This document shows, in pieces, positions 34,600 through 44,169 of a stretch of 64,000 nucleotides of DNA; positions within the stretch are counted from its first letter, which is position 1, and the number at the start of each line of letters is the position of its first letter. Origin of the DNA: Oscheius tipulae (Eukaryota; Nematoda; Chromadorea; Rhabditida; Rhabditidae); contig JASJZH010000004.1 in the NCBI GenBank assembly GCA_037178975.1, positions 1 to 64,000 on the forward strand, in the 5' to 3' direction. The translations under genes were made by a program, and so were the position numbers. The notes beneath the pieces are model-generated. The model made no database searches. It was not told where the DNA came from and was given only the letters and a program-made list of their open reading frames with translations.

Positions 34600-35005
34600 C
34601 TTTCAGTCAAGAAAACCGTTACTGGTTATGGTGAATGTCAGCTAATGGAGGCTCTTTACGTCAATCGCGTCCCACTTGCGGGCGGAATGTATACCAACAA
34701 CGACTTCATGGACTATTCTGGAGGAATTTACAAGGAGGTTACCCCACAACCTGTCCGTCTAAATCAAAAATCCCGAGCCCTCGCCCGATGAACAATGTTG
34801 CCGATAACGCTGTCAACGTCATTGGCTGGGGAACAGACTATATTAGCCAAGAGAAGTACTGGATTGTCGTCACTTCGTGAGGGTCCGAATGGTATTTCGG
34901 AAGCTGAAGAAATGTTCCGTTTTAGGCATCTTCCATCTGAGAAAAGGCTACAACAACATGAGTCTGGAGAAGAGAATGGGCGGTGTCTCTATGGCCATCA
35001 ACACC
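34600..35005 (+). pseudogene. Papain-family (C1A) cysteine peptidase, C-terminal fragment
   Basis: The exon from about 34606 reads GYGECQLMEALYVNRV, then GGMYTNNDFMDYSGGIYKEV, the stretch before the active-site His in cathepsins. A one-base frame change leads to NVADNAVNVIGWGTDY and KYWIVV. The usual HAV is NAV here, so the catalytic His is replaced by Asn. The NSWG-type block is missing. A last piece, after TTTTAG, reads IFHLRKGYNNM...VSMAINTV and stops near 35002. No exon with the catalytic Cys is present nearby, and mariner copy 2 ends just upstream. This is a decayed or catalytically dead remnant. Confidence 0.6.
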
Positions 35006-35065
35006 GTTTGAAAGGAGCGAGCATGATGCGAATAAAGACACACTGAATGTTTTTTTAGAAGAGAT

Positions 35066-36683
35066 TTACAAAAACGAATAGTAGACCATGTAAAAGTTGT
35101 ACAGGATCAAAATGGGAATGACAAATTTGTAATAGTACTCGACCTGAGCCATGCGCTGCAGGGAGAACTTGTGCTGTGGACGCTGCTCAAAGTACATGTA
35201 CAGTACGCGCCAGCAAAAGACAAAGACAGTGTTCATCATGGTGAGCGTCATGATCCAGGCTGAAAACATGGCATTTTCAAGGAAAAGAAACTCAAAAACC
35301 GATAGCCGGCATACTGTCAAAGTCGATAGGAAGGCTGTCAACAAGATGAGAGACAGCCAGGCATTCAGAGACCATGCAGAAACAGAGCCAAGCGATGACG
35401 TGTCGACTGTGCACGAGGGAGAGAAGGTAGACCAGGCTGCAAATGAGGAAGTGTGAAATTTCCAAAAGCTCTTTGCGATGCTCACAATCGGCATGGAACG
35501 GCCAGAACGATTAAAAAACCTTCAGCTTCACTCACACAGAGAGTCCGAAGACCGGATTGGCCATTCTGGTCGTGTAGAAGACATCAACTCTCTTGAACAT
35601 GAAGTTTAGAAATCCCACTGAGCGGACGATAGTCGCCGGATATCTTAAAATCATTCAGTATTGCTTGCACTGGTATCAAACTTTTTCGGATTCTCGATCC
35701 TGTAAGAACCTGGCAGAAGGTACAGAGTTTTTGGCTCCACGACTATCAACTGGTACTGTCCAGCATAGATTGGTGTTTTTGTTCCAGTTTTCAACGGTGG
35801 TCGTTTGGTTGTTCCCAGCATAATGAGGTTCACTCTGGAATTGGGAATGTTTTGAGACAGAGTGTGAACGAAAGAGACAGAGAGTGCGATAAAAATATAA
35901 TAGAGATGGTCACTCACTGGGAAATCGGCTGCGGAGTGTAGATGGTAATAGAACAATTTTGCTCGTCGTTGGGATACTTGTCATAGCGGAGATGGCACGT
36001 AGTACGGATCTGGTATCGGACCTACAAGATTTCTTATTCGATTTAGCGAGACAAACACTTACAGACACAATAACTTGTCCATTATTCCGAATACTTATCC
36101 TTGTGGGTTCGGATTGTAAGAGATCCGATGTTCGGGCGTACATTTCTGTCACATACAGTCTCGGGATGAAAGGTTCCATATTGGCAGCTTTCAGATATCT
36201 TCTCGTTTTCGAAACACTGTTGATACCACCGTAAAGAGTGGAGTTCCATTTTAGACGAGGATCTCTCCAACTCTGAGGAAAAGATTTTGCATCAGTCTCT
36301 ATGTCTTTCTCTGTCTCTCTATTTCCCCGCTGTCTATTCTAACTTACCACCATAAGAGTTCCATGCATTGTCATCACTCCATATCTTTCATCCTGAAACC
36401 ACTCCTATTTCATTTTCAAAATCCACAAACCAAATTTTGAAGATGTTCAATTGCGAGTCCAACCGTTACATTGACCGGAGGCTTGAGAGAAGTGACCGAA
36501 TAGTCGTACTTGTTTCTGCCTCCTGGTGACAGAATATCATTTAAGAGAGCAGTCTGGTCACTGTTTAGGCAAGGGCTGCTGGAAAAGGCAAACCTCCCAA
36601 TAAGTCCTATGAGCAAAGTCCAACTTGCTCGGTGTGAATAGAACGAGATCAAGTAGAGTCCATAGGTTCAGTCCGGAGGACAT
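35066..36683 (-). CDS. Cys-loop ligand-gated ion channel subunit, divergent
   Basis: A pentameric neurotransmitter-gated channel subunit at the plasma membrane. The extracellular domain is spread over exons: PPVNVTVGLAIEHLQNL, DERYGVMTMHGTLMV, WRDPRLKWN, FIPRLYVTEMY, then the signature loop CHLRYDKYPNDEQNC, two Cys separated by exactly 13 residues with the central YP (about 35990-35930). Downstream exons carry LPGSYRIENP and hydrophobic segments (LNAWLSLILLTAFLSTL; AWIMTLTMMNTVFVFCW; FVIPILILYNFYMVYYSFL) ending at 35066. The start is uncertain: ATG at 36683 is in a different frame from the next open segment, so an exon is unresolved. The ligand cannot be predicted; nematodes have many such subunits. 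Confidence 0.75.
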
Positions 36684-37052
36684 TTCCTGTTGAGCAGTAC
36701 GTGCGCAGTGTGAGGGGACAGTTTATATTTTGAAATGTGACCCATGGACGGTTGTTTATAGACCCGATAGGAGGCCGCAAACTGGACGACAGCTATTCAA
36801 AATCCAGAGATCTTGATCTCCCACACGTTTTCCCATTGAAGCCGATGGGAAACGCTTTTTTTGCAGGCACGTCTGCACAGAGGAAAATTCCCCGAACGCA
36901 ATACTGAAATTCCTATTAATCTTGAGGTTCCTATTACTCCGCCGAGTAAGCTCTCGACTGTTTTCTTCCCCGACGCAGAGTGAACCTCGATCGAAGCAGG
37001 TGAATTTCAAGCAGAGGAAGTTTACCCCCTTGCTAGAATATAACATTGTAGA

Positions 37053-38513
37053 ATGGAAGCTACAACAATCAACACGTTTTACCTTCTCCCGCCGAGTCCA
37101 TATGGTGAGCATCATAATCTGGCCAGGATCTGTATTTTCCTCTTCAACATCATTTTACTGATCTGCCAATTGATCTTTCTCAAAGGAGCCTGGTCTCTGA
37201 TGGGCTGGAACTCGAACTTCTCGTTCACGGTCCTAATTGCCATGGCCCTGTCGGCCAGTCAGTCGCTTATTGTTGAATGTGTCGCGGTTGCCTTGAGTGA
37301 TGTGGATACGGAAGCATGGAAAAGTGCTCAGTACATGTGGAGAGTAAGTTGCTAGTAACGGAGAGACGCTTCAAGAAGGTGAAGATGAGCAATCTTGGAC
37401 AGTATTTTGTTCAAGATTGCTCAACAGAGCCTTCCTCAAAATACTGCTAGAGCTAGCCTAAACAACTATCGCTCTTAGGGGCTCAGCAACCGTTATAAAC
37501 AAATTTTTCTGAACCCTGTCGAATCCATCTCTCAAACTGACTCGAACATGATTTGACTTGCCAACAATTAGTGTGCGCACAAAGGACAATCTTTCTACTA
37601 CTAAAGCGCAACTGTGTCTGTCTGTCCATCCATCAACACGAACCAAAAGATGGCAAATCTTGGCATGTCAGGCAGTTAGTTAATGGGAGACGCATGGAAA
37701 CTTCATATTGCCGCCTATTGTCAATTCTAAATGTCAATGCGGCGAAAGTCGTCGTTGACGCCTGGTTCAAAATAGATTCTCAGCTTCTCGGCTCCCTTTT
37801 CTGCGTCCCCAATGCTACTACCATAGTTTTATCTTTCATTCTGACGGCACATCGCTTTATCTACACTGCTTTCCCTTTCTCAGGAGACAGAATATTCACG
37901 CCAGTCTTAGCCAAGGTAATTTCTCAATGATTTATATGAAAGATACAAACAGATTCTGCTCCTGTTAGTGCTTATAAGTCACTTATTTTTCTGTTTTGCT
38001 ACAACAACAGATATTGGATACTACAGATATGTTCCGAATTTCTTGGCTAACTCAATAAAAGCCGGGACGTGGCTCACAAACGTTTATTTACAGTGAGTTT
38101 TTCAAGGAGATACAAAGAGACAGAGAGATGGAGAGATAGAAAGACAAAGAGACAAACAGAGAAAGATACCATGCTTTCGCATCCTTCCCAGACTGAGTGC
38201 CAAAAGCGACTGGATCATCGTGATCAATCCGATTTTCTACCTCATCATTTTTGGTATTTTGTTCTGCAACAAAAACTACAAAATAAGGAAAGGCTCAGAG
38301 ATTAGAATGACTCTACAAGTAGGTCCACTAAAGTTTTTCTAACAAACTTCTAGGCCCTTTTGATAATGGTAACAGAATTCGGCTGTTTTCTGTACTGGTC
38401 GACTGCGGATGCACAGGTGACAGACGACTGGCTTCTATTTTTAACGAGGACTCTTTCCACGTCTATTTATCTATCTTGCAGCAGCATCATATACCTCATT
38501 TTTAATCAGTAAG
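37053..38513 (+). CDS. Seven-transmembrane receptor, nematode serpentine (Sr-like) type, gene B
   Basis: ATG at 37053 follows TTGTAG. TM1 (ICIFLFNIILLICQLIFL) leads to GAWSLMGWNSNFSF and TM2. A long intron (37344 to about 37740) precedes TM3-4 exons (LLGSLFCVPNATTIVLSFIL; ILLLVLISHLFFCF), TM5 (WIIVINPIFYLIIFGILF), the loop NKNYKIRKGSEIRMTLQ, TM6 (ALLIMVTEFGCFLYW) and TM7 ending SSIIYLIFNQ at 38513. The last coding exon is not identified. It is paralogous to the minus-strand gene at 40550-43573 (shared GW.S.FSF, RM/LFTLQ and IIYL.FN blocks). A chemosensory role is inferred only from family type. Confidence 0.75.
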
Positions 38514-38721
38514 ACCCATCTGTAGTGAATCAGAACCCTTTTTAAGGAAGGTGCGGAGGAACGCCTTTTCTCTGAAAACGAGAAATCTAGGCGTAGCCAG
38601 CGTCTCTTTACCATCAAGACCCACGTTTCCAACCGGTATAGTTAACAGATTGACTGTTGTATAGACTCTATGTTACAAAGAAACGGAAAACAAAATATTT
38701 AATTTGGATGCAATCGTGTTT

Positions 38722-38944
38722 TTATCCAACGACCGGAACCCTCTCCCTTTCCTGCCTGTTTTCCTGTAAGGATGAGCTCAAGATTGCTATTATTTGTTGA
38801 TACGACCCGAACAGCGGCTGAAAACAAAAAAAATCTGCGAACACATTAGCATACTTATACCTCTTTCTTTGGTATTTTAGACAAGGTAGAGAAGGAAACG
38901 CCGAGTGACAGAAAAAGAAGAATGACGATAAAAAACAACTTCAT
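38722..38944 (-). CDS. Putative 59-residue secreted peptide precursor
   Basis: Minus-strand exon 1 (38861-38944) encodes a clean signal peptide, MKLFFIVILLFLSLGVSFS, then TLSKIPKKE. A 43-bp GT-AG intron (38818-38860) keeps the frame into exon 2 (38722-38817), reading PLFGSYQQIIAIL, then polar and basic residues, ending RERVPVVG and stop. The terminal Gly could act as an amidation signal. No Cys. No known neuropeptide family is recognised. It lies between two 7TM receptor genes on the opposite strand to gene B. The short length and single example keep this tentative. Confidence 0.45.
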
Positions 38945-39012
38945 GACCTTGGCCAATTTCTCGGAGTAAGGCCAATTTTATACAGCTTGTTTTTTATCGT
39001 CATTCTTTATGA
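38912..39012. repeat. Imperfect inverted repeat
   Basis: AAGAATGACGATAAAAAACA (38917-38937) is mirrored by the complementary TGTTTTTTATCGTCATTCTT near 38983-39008, with an inner GGCCAATT/AAGGCCAATT pair. The left arm is the signal-peptide exon of the small gene at 38722-38944, so part of that exon has been copied in inverted orientation. Confidence 0.6.
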
Positions 39013-39650
39013 GCCAGTCACCGTCAATGGATTGTATGCTCCCTCTCCTATCGGTGGGGAAATCATACAAAAACGCATTGTAAGTGATCAGAAATGCTTT
39101 TTTTGTGTTCTAGGCATTGGGAATCTTTTTCTACTAGCATCTTTTCTTGCCTCTCCTGGCTCTTAGGCGTCCCATACTTTCGAAAATTACGCGTTCCATG
39201 GAAAGTTGGGCGTCCTATAGGTAGATTTATTGAACCAGTATGATTGACTAATCTGCCTTTTCTTTGTAGGTACAATCTTGCTTACAGTTAAAAAAAAACT
39301 ACTGGTCTTACCCTGATAAGAATTGTTGCATGACACAGGTGCAAGTGGAAAACAAAAGTCTTAAAATCAAAAGTCGATAAAAATAGATATTTTTCGGATG
39401 GTGTCTTATCCGCCGAAGGCATCGTTTCCAGAATTCTTTTCCTTTTTTCTGGTGTAAGCCTTCACTGCAACAAGGCATGACTGGGTCCTATGGGCTCAAT
39501 AACAGTTATAACCTGATTCACTCGAACTTAGACTGGATTCTATTTTTTTCTATCAAACAGTCTTCGCCCTTCCCTATCACTTCAAAATGGTCCGCCTGTT
39601 TCCCCCAGTAGAGCTTCTCACTTTTCACCAGCCAGAATATATTTATATAT
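38985..39650 (+). other. Possible fragments of a third 7TM receptor
   Basis: Plus-strand open pieces read YAPSPIGGEIIQKRIALGIFFY (split by an intron-like GTAAGT...TCTAG at 39079-39113) and FALPYHFKMVRLFPPVELL near 39555. The YAPSPIGG start resembles the YLLPPSPYG N-terminus of gene B, but no full set of membrane segments can be assembled. Confidence 0.25.
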
Positions 39651-40375
39651 TCTGTTCCAAATCGTAGAATTATCTATGATGGTGAATGACTCGTTTCCAA
39701 TCTTCACTTGGGGCATTCCACCAGCATCTAATCAATCTGTCGTGCGGTTGAAGCAATGTTCTGGTGTTAATAGATCCAATAGTGAGAAAACGACTTTGGG
39801 TCATTGGTACGGGCTAGTCTACGCGTTCCCAGGCGTTCCTCGTAGATGAAATAGATGTTTGCCCTCTAGTTGGTGATGGAAAGTAGAAGGTAGTCCACTT
39901 GCACACTGTCGAGGTAGAGCTTCTTCTTCAATTTCAGCAGAGCAATTAGGAAGCAACGTTCTTCTAGGCGAGCAATTACATCTTTTACAAAGCCAGAAGA
40001 TAATACAAAAGGTAACTTTACACACAATGTGTTGAGCCGGCAATTCTATACGGTGGAGAATATTCTATCATCCTGGTAACAAAAAGCTTATAACAGTCAT
40101 AGCAGCCTCATAACTTTCAAACATTTCTCAGGAGAACCAACTTTATAGAGCAGTTTATGGGAAATATTTTCACGAATAGGCTTTGGCTATGTGGAGAGCT
40201 ATAGGATGAAACAATTTTTTACAGAGGAATAGACTTTAAACTTTCTACTTAAAACTTTTTAATTGACACTCTGAATGGAGAAAACAATGTGATTTCCTGG
40301 TTCGCGTCTGAATGTGAAGGCCTTCTCTCTCACCTCCCTGGAAACACAATTTGATGACAGAAAATATATCTATAA

Positions 40376-40520
40376 GGAAGCAGACAGACAGAGAGATGTC
40401 ACGATAAACAGAGAGATAGAGAGTTAGAGAAACAGAGATGTATAGCAACAGAGGGGCAGAGGGAAAGAGAGACAGTGAGACGGAGAGAGACCGAAAGGGA
40501 CAGAGAGACAGACACAGGAA
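40376..40520. repeat. AGAGACAG tract after 7TM gene A
   Basis: About 145 bp of degenerate CAGAGAGA/GAGACAGA repeats, purine-rich on the plus strand. Confidence 0.75.
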
Positions 40521-40549
40521 GTGTGACGTGGCTGTTTCTGTTACGAAAA

Positions 40550-43500
40550 TCACCTGTTGAAGACGAGATAAATTATACTGTTTACGCCAATGTACAGCTG
40601 CTGACTAGCAGTTCTGGAGGCCCACGATACAGCAGAGTCATTTGTCGAAGCGGAGACGAAATAATAATAGCCGAAAAGACCTGCTTCGAAGAGACAGGAA
40701 ATGAAAGACTTGTTATTTTTGTTGGAAGCACTAAATGTAAGACGAACCTGTAAAGTGAATAGGATCTCGGCATTTCCTCGGATTACAATTTTCTTACTGA
40801 TCAAAATGTAAATAACCAATAGAGCATACAAGCTCGCATTGATCGGAATCAGAAGATTGCTCTGATCCGCGATTCTGAACCGAGGTTGTTTTTGCTTCAA
40901 GTATGGGCTACTCTAGCATGGCACAAGTATATGGCAGGCCTCCTCGAATAGCAAAGGTGTAAATCATTGGCATGTAACGAATCCCCATGTAGTCCATGGA
41001 CCAGAAAATGCTGAGACTGAGTTGACAGAACAGCAGGAGGCCGAAAACTGCCTAGAAATGGAACACTGTATGTGGTATTTTTCCAAACTAACCTTGCTAA
41101 GTGCCGGCTTCAACAACCGCTTTGCTTTGAACATGGCAAGGCAAAACGTCCAGCGATGAATTGTCAGCAGCGGGTTGATGACTAGAATAGAAAACTGTGG
41201 GACGCCGTAAAACGAGCCCAGCACCTAGAACGTATCTTCTTTCCCAGATGACTAGAAAATACTCTAAAGTAATGTTGAGTCTTGGCCCAATCCGGGAAAA
41301 TCGCAGTTATGCCCCCCACCCCAGTTTTGCCCCCCACAAAAAAGTTTCGCCCCCCACCTTTTGGAAAGTTGTCAGAATCACCCCCCACTTTTATCAGTCA
41401 AGCCCCCCACTACCCTCGTTTTTGGTGGGGGACTCGACTGACAGGTGGGGGGCATATCTAAGATGTCCATTCTTATTAATCCCCAAAATCGGGGTTTTCT
41501 CGTTTTAGTTTGCTTTCTCTAGCGGCACTAAGCCTAAGCAAAAAAAGAAATACTAAAAAAAAAAAAAAGGAAAGACAAAAAGAAAATCAAGGGCATTGCA
41601 TTATTTTGACATGAAAAAACGACTAAGTTGTGACTTGTTTTTTTCACCTGAAAGACTCGTGCAATGGAAACATAACAAAGTTATGAAGGCTTGAACAAGC
41701 CCAAAAATTATAAAAAAGTATTTGATAAAACAATTTTATTGCAATTCTAAGACTTGAATGAGACAATCTCACGAAAGATAGCAGCCAAGAAATCCCCCTC
41801 GTTTTCGCGTACTACAGTTTCTGTGATATAGGAGGCCAGAAGGACATCACTTGTTCCGTTATTTATCTTCAAAGGCTGCTTCATTCGTTTCCAGAATGAT
41901 TCAATACTGTTTGTATGTACTGCAACGCCGTTCACGATACTAAACATCTCAAATTTTAAAAAAAAAACTAAACAAAACCTACTTTACGAATTGCACTGAA
42001 TGATTAACTTGCATGTGCGATGCAAAGACGCGATTCAGCTTCGAATATCCTTTCCATGAATCCGAGTAGATGGTGCTCCTCATGTCAACGTGTTTACGGA
42101 GAACAGCCATCAAGGTTTTTGCCGTTCTATTTGGAACTAATTGAGCAAAAACATGGCCAGATCCTCGTTCATAGCCTATAATTTGTTTCTAGCAGCAAAT
42201 GGAAAGTAACTGACCTCCAAAAACCCAGTCAATCTCTTTGTCTTTCGTTGCGCGACCATATTTGCGACCATGGAGTGCGCTTTCGTCAATTTCCACTATT
42301 TGTCCGTTGCCTCCAATTTTCGGGTAGCCATCCGCAATACTGAAACAAAAAAATTAAAGCAATAGTTGCTAACTAACCGTATACAAAGATCGCGCAAGAA
42401 ATTTCTCCAATCCATCACCGTATTGTTAGAAATTTTCAATTGGGAAGCAATCTGCGAGCTAGTGAATTTCTCATTCCACATCAGAATGAGCAGCATTGCC
42501 TTCCGCAGCGGAAGAGCAGATCGCGTGAAAAAGGACCCAGCCTTCACCGATTTCACAGAGCAATCACGGCTTTTTGATACCCTACAGCGCCACTGAAATT
42601 TGGGGCAGATATTTGAAAAAGAAAAACATGGAAAAATACCTCGTACGACTCTCCACGACGTCTCAAAGACATTTCTTCGCCGCATTTGTCACAATTTTGT
42701 TTCTTGTGGAGAAAACCGGCCTGCTGCATGCCGAGGACGACTTCTCCTTCTGTCTCGAAGCTGTCCGTAAATGCGGGAATGGTTCTCACATTTTGCATAA
42801 CCCCTACAACTCAATAGTCAATAAAAAATCGAAGAAATATGAAAGAAAAACAAAAATAGAAACAAAAACACAAAAAAAACGAGGAAAATCTTCGAACCCC
42901 AAAAAAAATTGCCGAATTGGTGTTTCGAAACGAAATCACGTAGGTACTTGTAAACATCATGCAGGTGGGGGGACAAACTGACATAGGTGGGGGGTGAAAT
43001 TGCAGGGGTGGGGGGCTTTATCGGTGGGGGTCTCAATTGACATTGGTGGGGGGCATAACTAAGATCTACCCGCCCAATCCAATGTTCTTTCCAGAGCGAG
43101 AATACTGAAGAAGACACCGAGCGCATCGATAGTGTACGACTGAACGGCATTGCAAGCTAACAGGACGAGAAGAGTGAAAGAAAAATCCGATTTCCAGCCG
43201 CAATATGGATGGGCTCCCTCAGTTTCTTATCAGGCTTGAACGTTTGAAAACATACTCTGATAAACATTATTTGTGCAAGCAGCAAGATAAGGTCGAAAAG
43301 AATTTGCATGTATGCAACCAACTGGTAATGGTTGCCATAAACACTGGTGGTTAGGGGAGCTGTGAAGTTTGTCACCAAACAACAAACACACCTTTAAATG
43401 ACTTGGTATAGTACAGAGAGACAAAGAGACAGATAGACAGAGCAAAGACAAATAAACATAGGGAGAGAGAGACAGGGAAACGTACTCTTCATCATTTAGA

Positions 43501-43573
43501 TTAGGAATGTTTGTAGTCTCCGAAAGCTCAATAAACGACTCCATATACTGCTCCCAAGTGATGTTACTCATGC
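40550..43573 (-). CDS. Seven-transmembrane receptor, nematode Sr-like type, gene A, interrupted by a Merlin transposon
   Basis: ATG at 43573 begins an N-glycosylatable N-terminus (MSNITWEQYMESF). After an intron carrying GTCTCT repeats come TM1 (LFDLILLLAQIMF), GWKSDFSF and TM2, and TM3 with ALGVFFSILALER. The Merlin element (41294-43071) interrupts this exon between codons for TLDW and AKTQHYF; the frame is unbroken across the two sides when one 9-bp target copy is ignored. Downstream: VPQFSILVINPLL, AVFGLLLFCQLSLSIFW, a loop with IRGNAEILFTLQ, and a last segment ending NSIIYLVFNR near 40553. As sequenced, this allele cannot encode the receptor unless the insert is spliced out or excised. 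Exon boundaries between 41060 and 40550 are approximate. Confidence 0.75.
41300..41466. repeat. G-rich subterminal array, left end of Merlin
   Basis: Blocks of CCCCCCAC recur every 17-25 bp on the plus strand (41310, 41329, 41350, 41382, 41404), followed by GGTGGGGG and GGTGGGGGGC in the opposite sense (41425-41452). The G-rich strand could form G-quadruplexes. Confidence 0.85.
41747..42798 (-). CDS. Merlin transposase (IS1016/ISXO2-like DDE), five exons
   Basis: ATG at 42798. The N-terminal region with CDKCGEEMSLRRR and, across a 47-bp intron (42593-42639), WRCRVSKSRDC forms a C2C2 zinc ribbon typical of the family. A helix-turn-helix follows (FTSSQIASQLKISNNTVMDW). The catalytic domain has the first Asp in GQIVEIDESALHGRKYG, the second in TIYSDSWKGYSKL and the Glu in NSIESFWKRMKQPL, a complete DDE set. 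Introns lie near 42335-42378, 42190-42213 and 41945-41985, each with GT-AG. The stop is at 41747-41749. No stop or frameshift was seen in this reading, so the protein may still be functional. Confidence 0.9.
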
Positions 43574-44169
43574 TGTGCTATAAGGACGAACGAAAGATCT
43601 AGGACTGAGAACAAGCAGGTGATTTTGATTGCAAAAAGTTGAAGAATATTGCTTTGTACACAGGATGTTCAATAATTCTGGCCTGAAAGAAGAAAAAAGT
43701 ATGTACTCGGTTTTAATAAACTTTGATGTCTTCCCTTGCTCTGGGAACAGCAGATGCAAAAAAAAAACTTTCGCATTGGAAGAAAGCGAGTAAAGAATTA
43801 GAGGCAATCGTCAATCTCTGCTTAGAACTTTGATTGCGAAAAAAACATAATCTCATTGCTCTCTCGCTACCCTAAAAAGTCAAGAAATCAAGTAACCTTG
43901 CCTTGTCTGGAGATGTGAACCAGTTTGAGGGATCTAGTATGAAAGGAAAAAGTAATAGACTGAGGAACAGTGTGTTTTTGTTGTCCCTGTATCAGTCTCT
44001 CTGTTTCTCTGTCGCTCTGTCTCTCTGTCTTTCTATCTGGTAGTCAAGGTCCACTTAAGATGATCAAAGTTTTTTCAGTTTACAGAACTGTCGAAAGAGA
44101 CCCAAAAACTGTCTTCATTGCTTCTCATTCACATGAAGGTACCCGTGTTCTAAAATATCGTTGTCTTCC

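Larger units (their letters stand above)
41294..43071 (-). mobile_element. Merlin-superfamily DNA transposon, 1778 bp, complete ends
   Basis: Flanked by the 9-bp duplication GCCCAATCC (41285-41293 and 43072-43080). The terminal inverted repeats are about 27 bp, starting GGG and sharing GTTATGCCCCCCACC, with four mismatches. Inside both ends lie arrays of GGTGGGGGGC-like boxes: about six at 41309-41455 (two in reverse orientation) and five at 42965-43057. One transposase gene is on the minus strand. Length, ends, 9-bp duplication and IS1016/ISXO2-like transposase all fit Merlin. Confidence 0.95.

Noticed and set aside
37588..37700. A third short Helitron in the 7TM gene B intron
   Set aside because: TCTACTACTAAAGCGCAACT followed by TGTGTCTGTCTGTCC recalls the Helitron start, but no matching 3-prime hairpin with CTRR was found.
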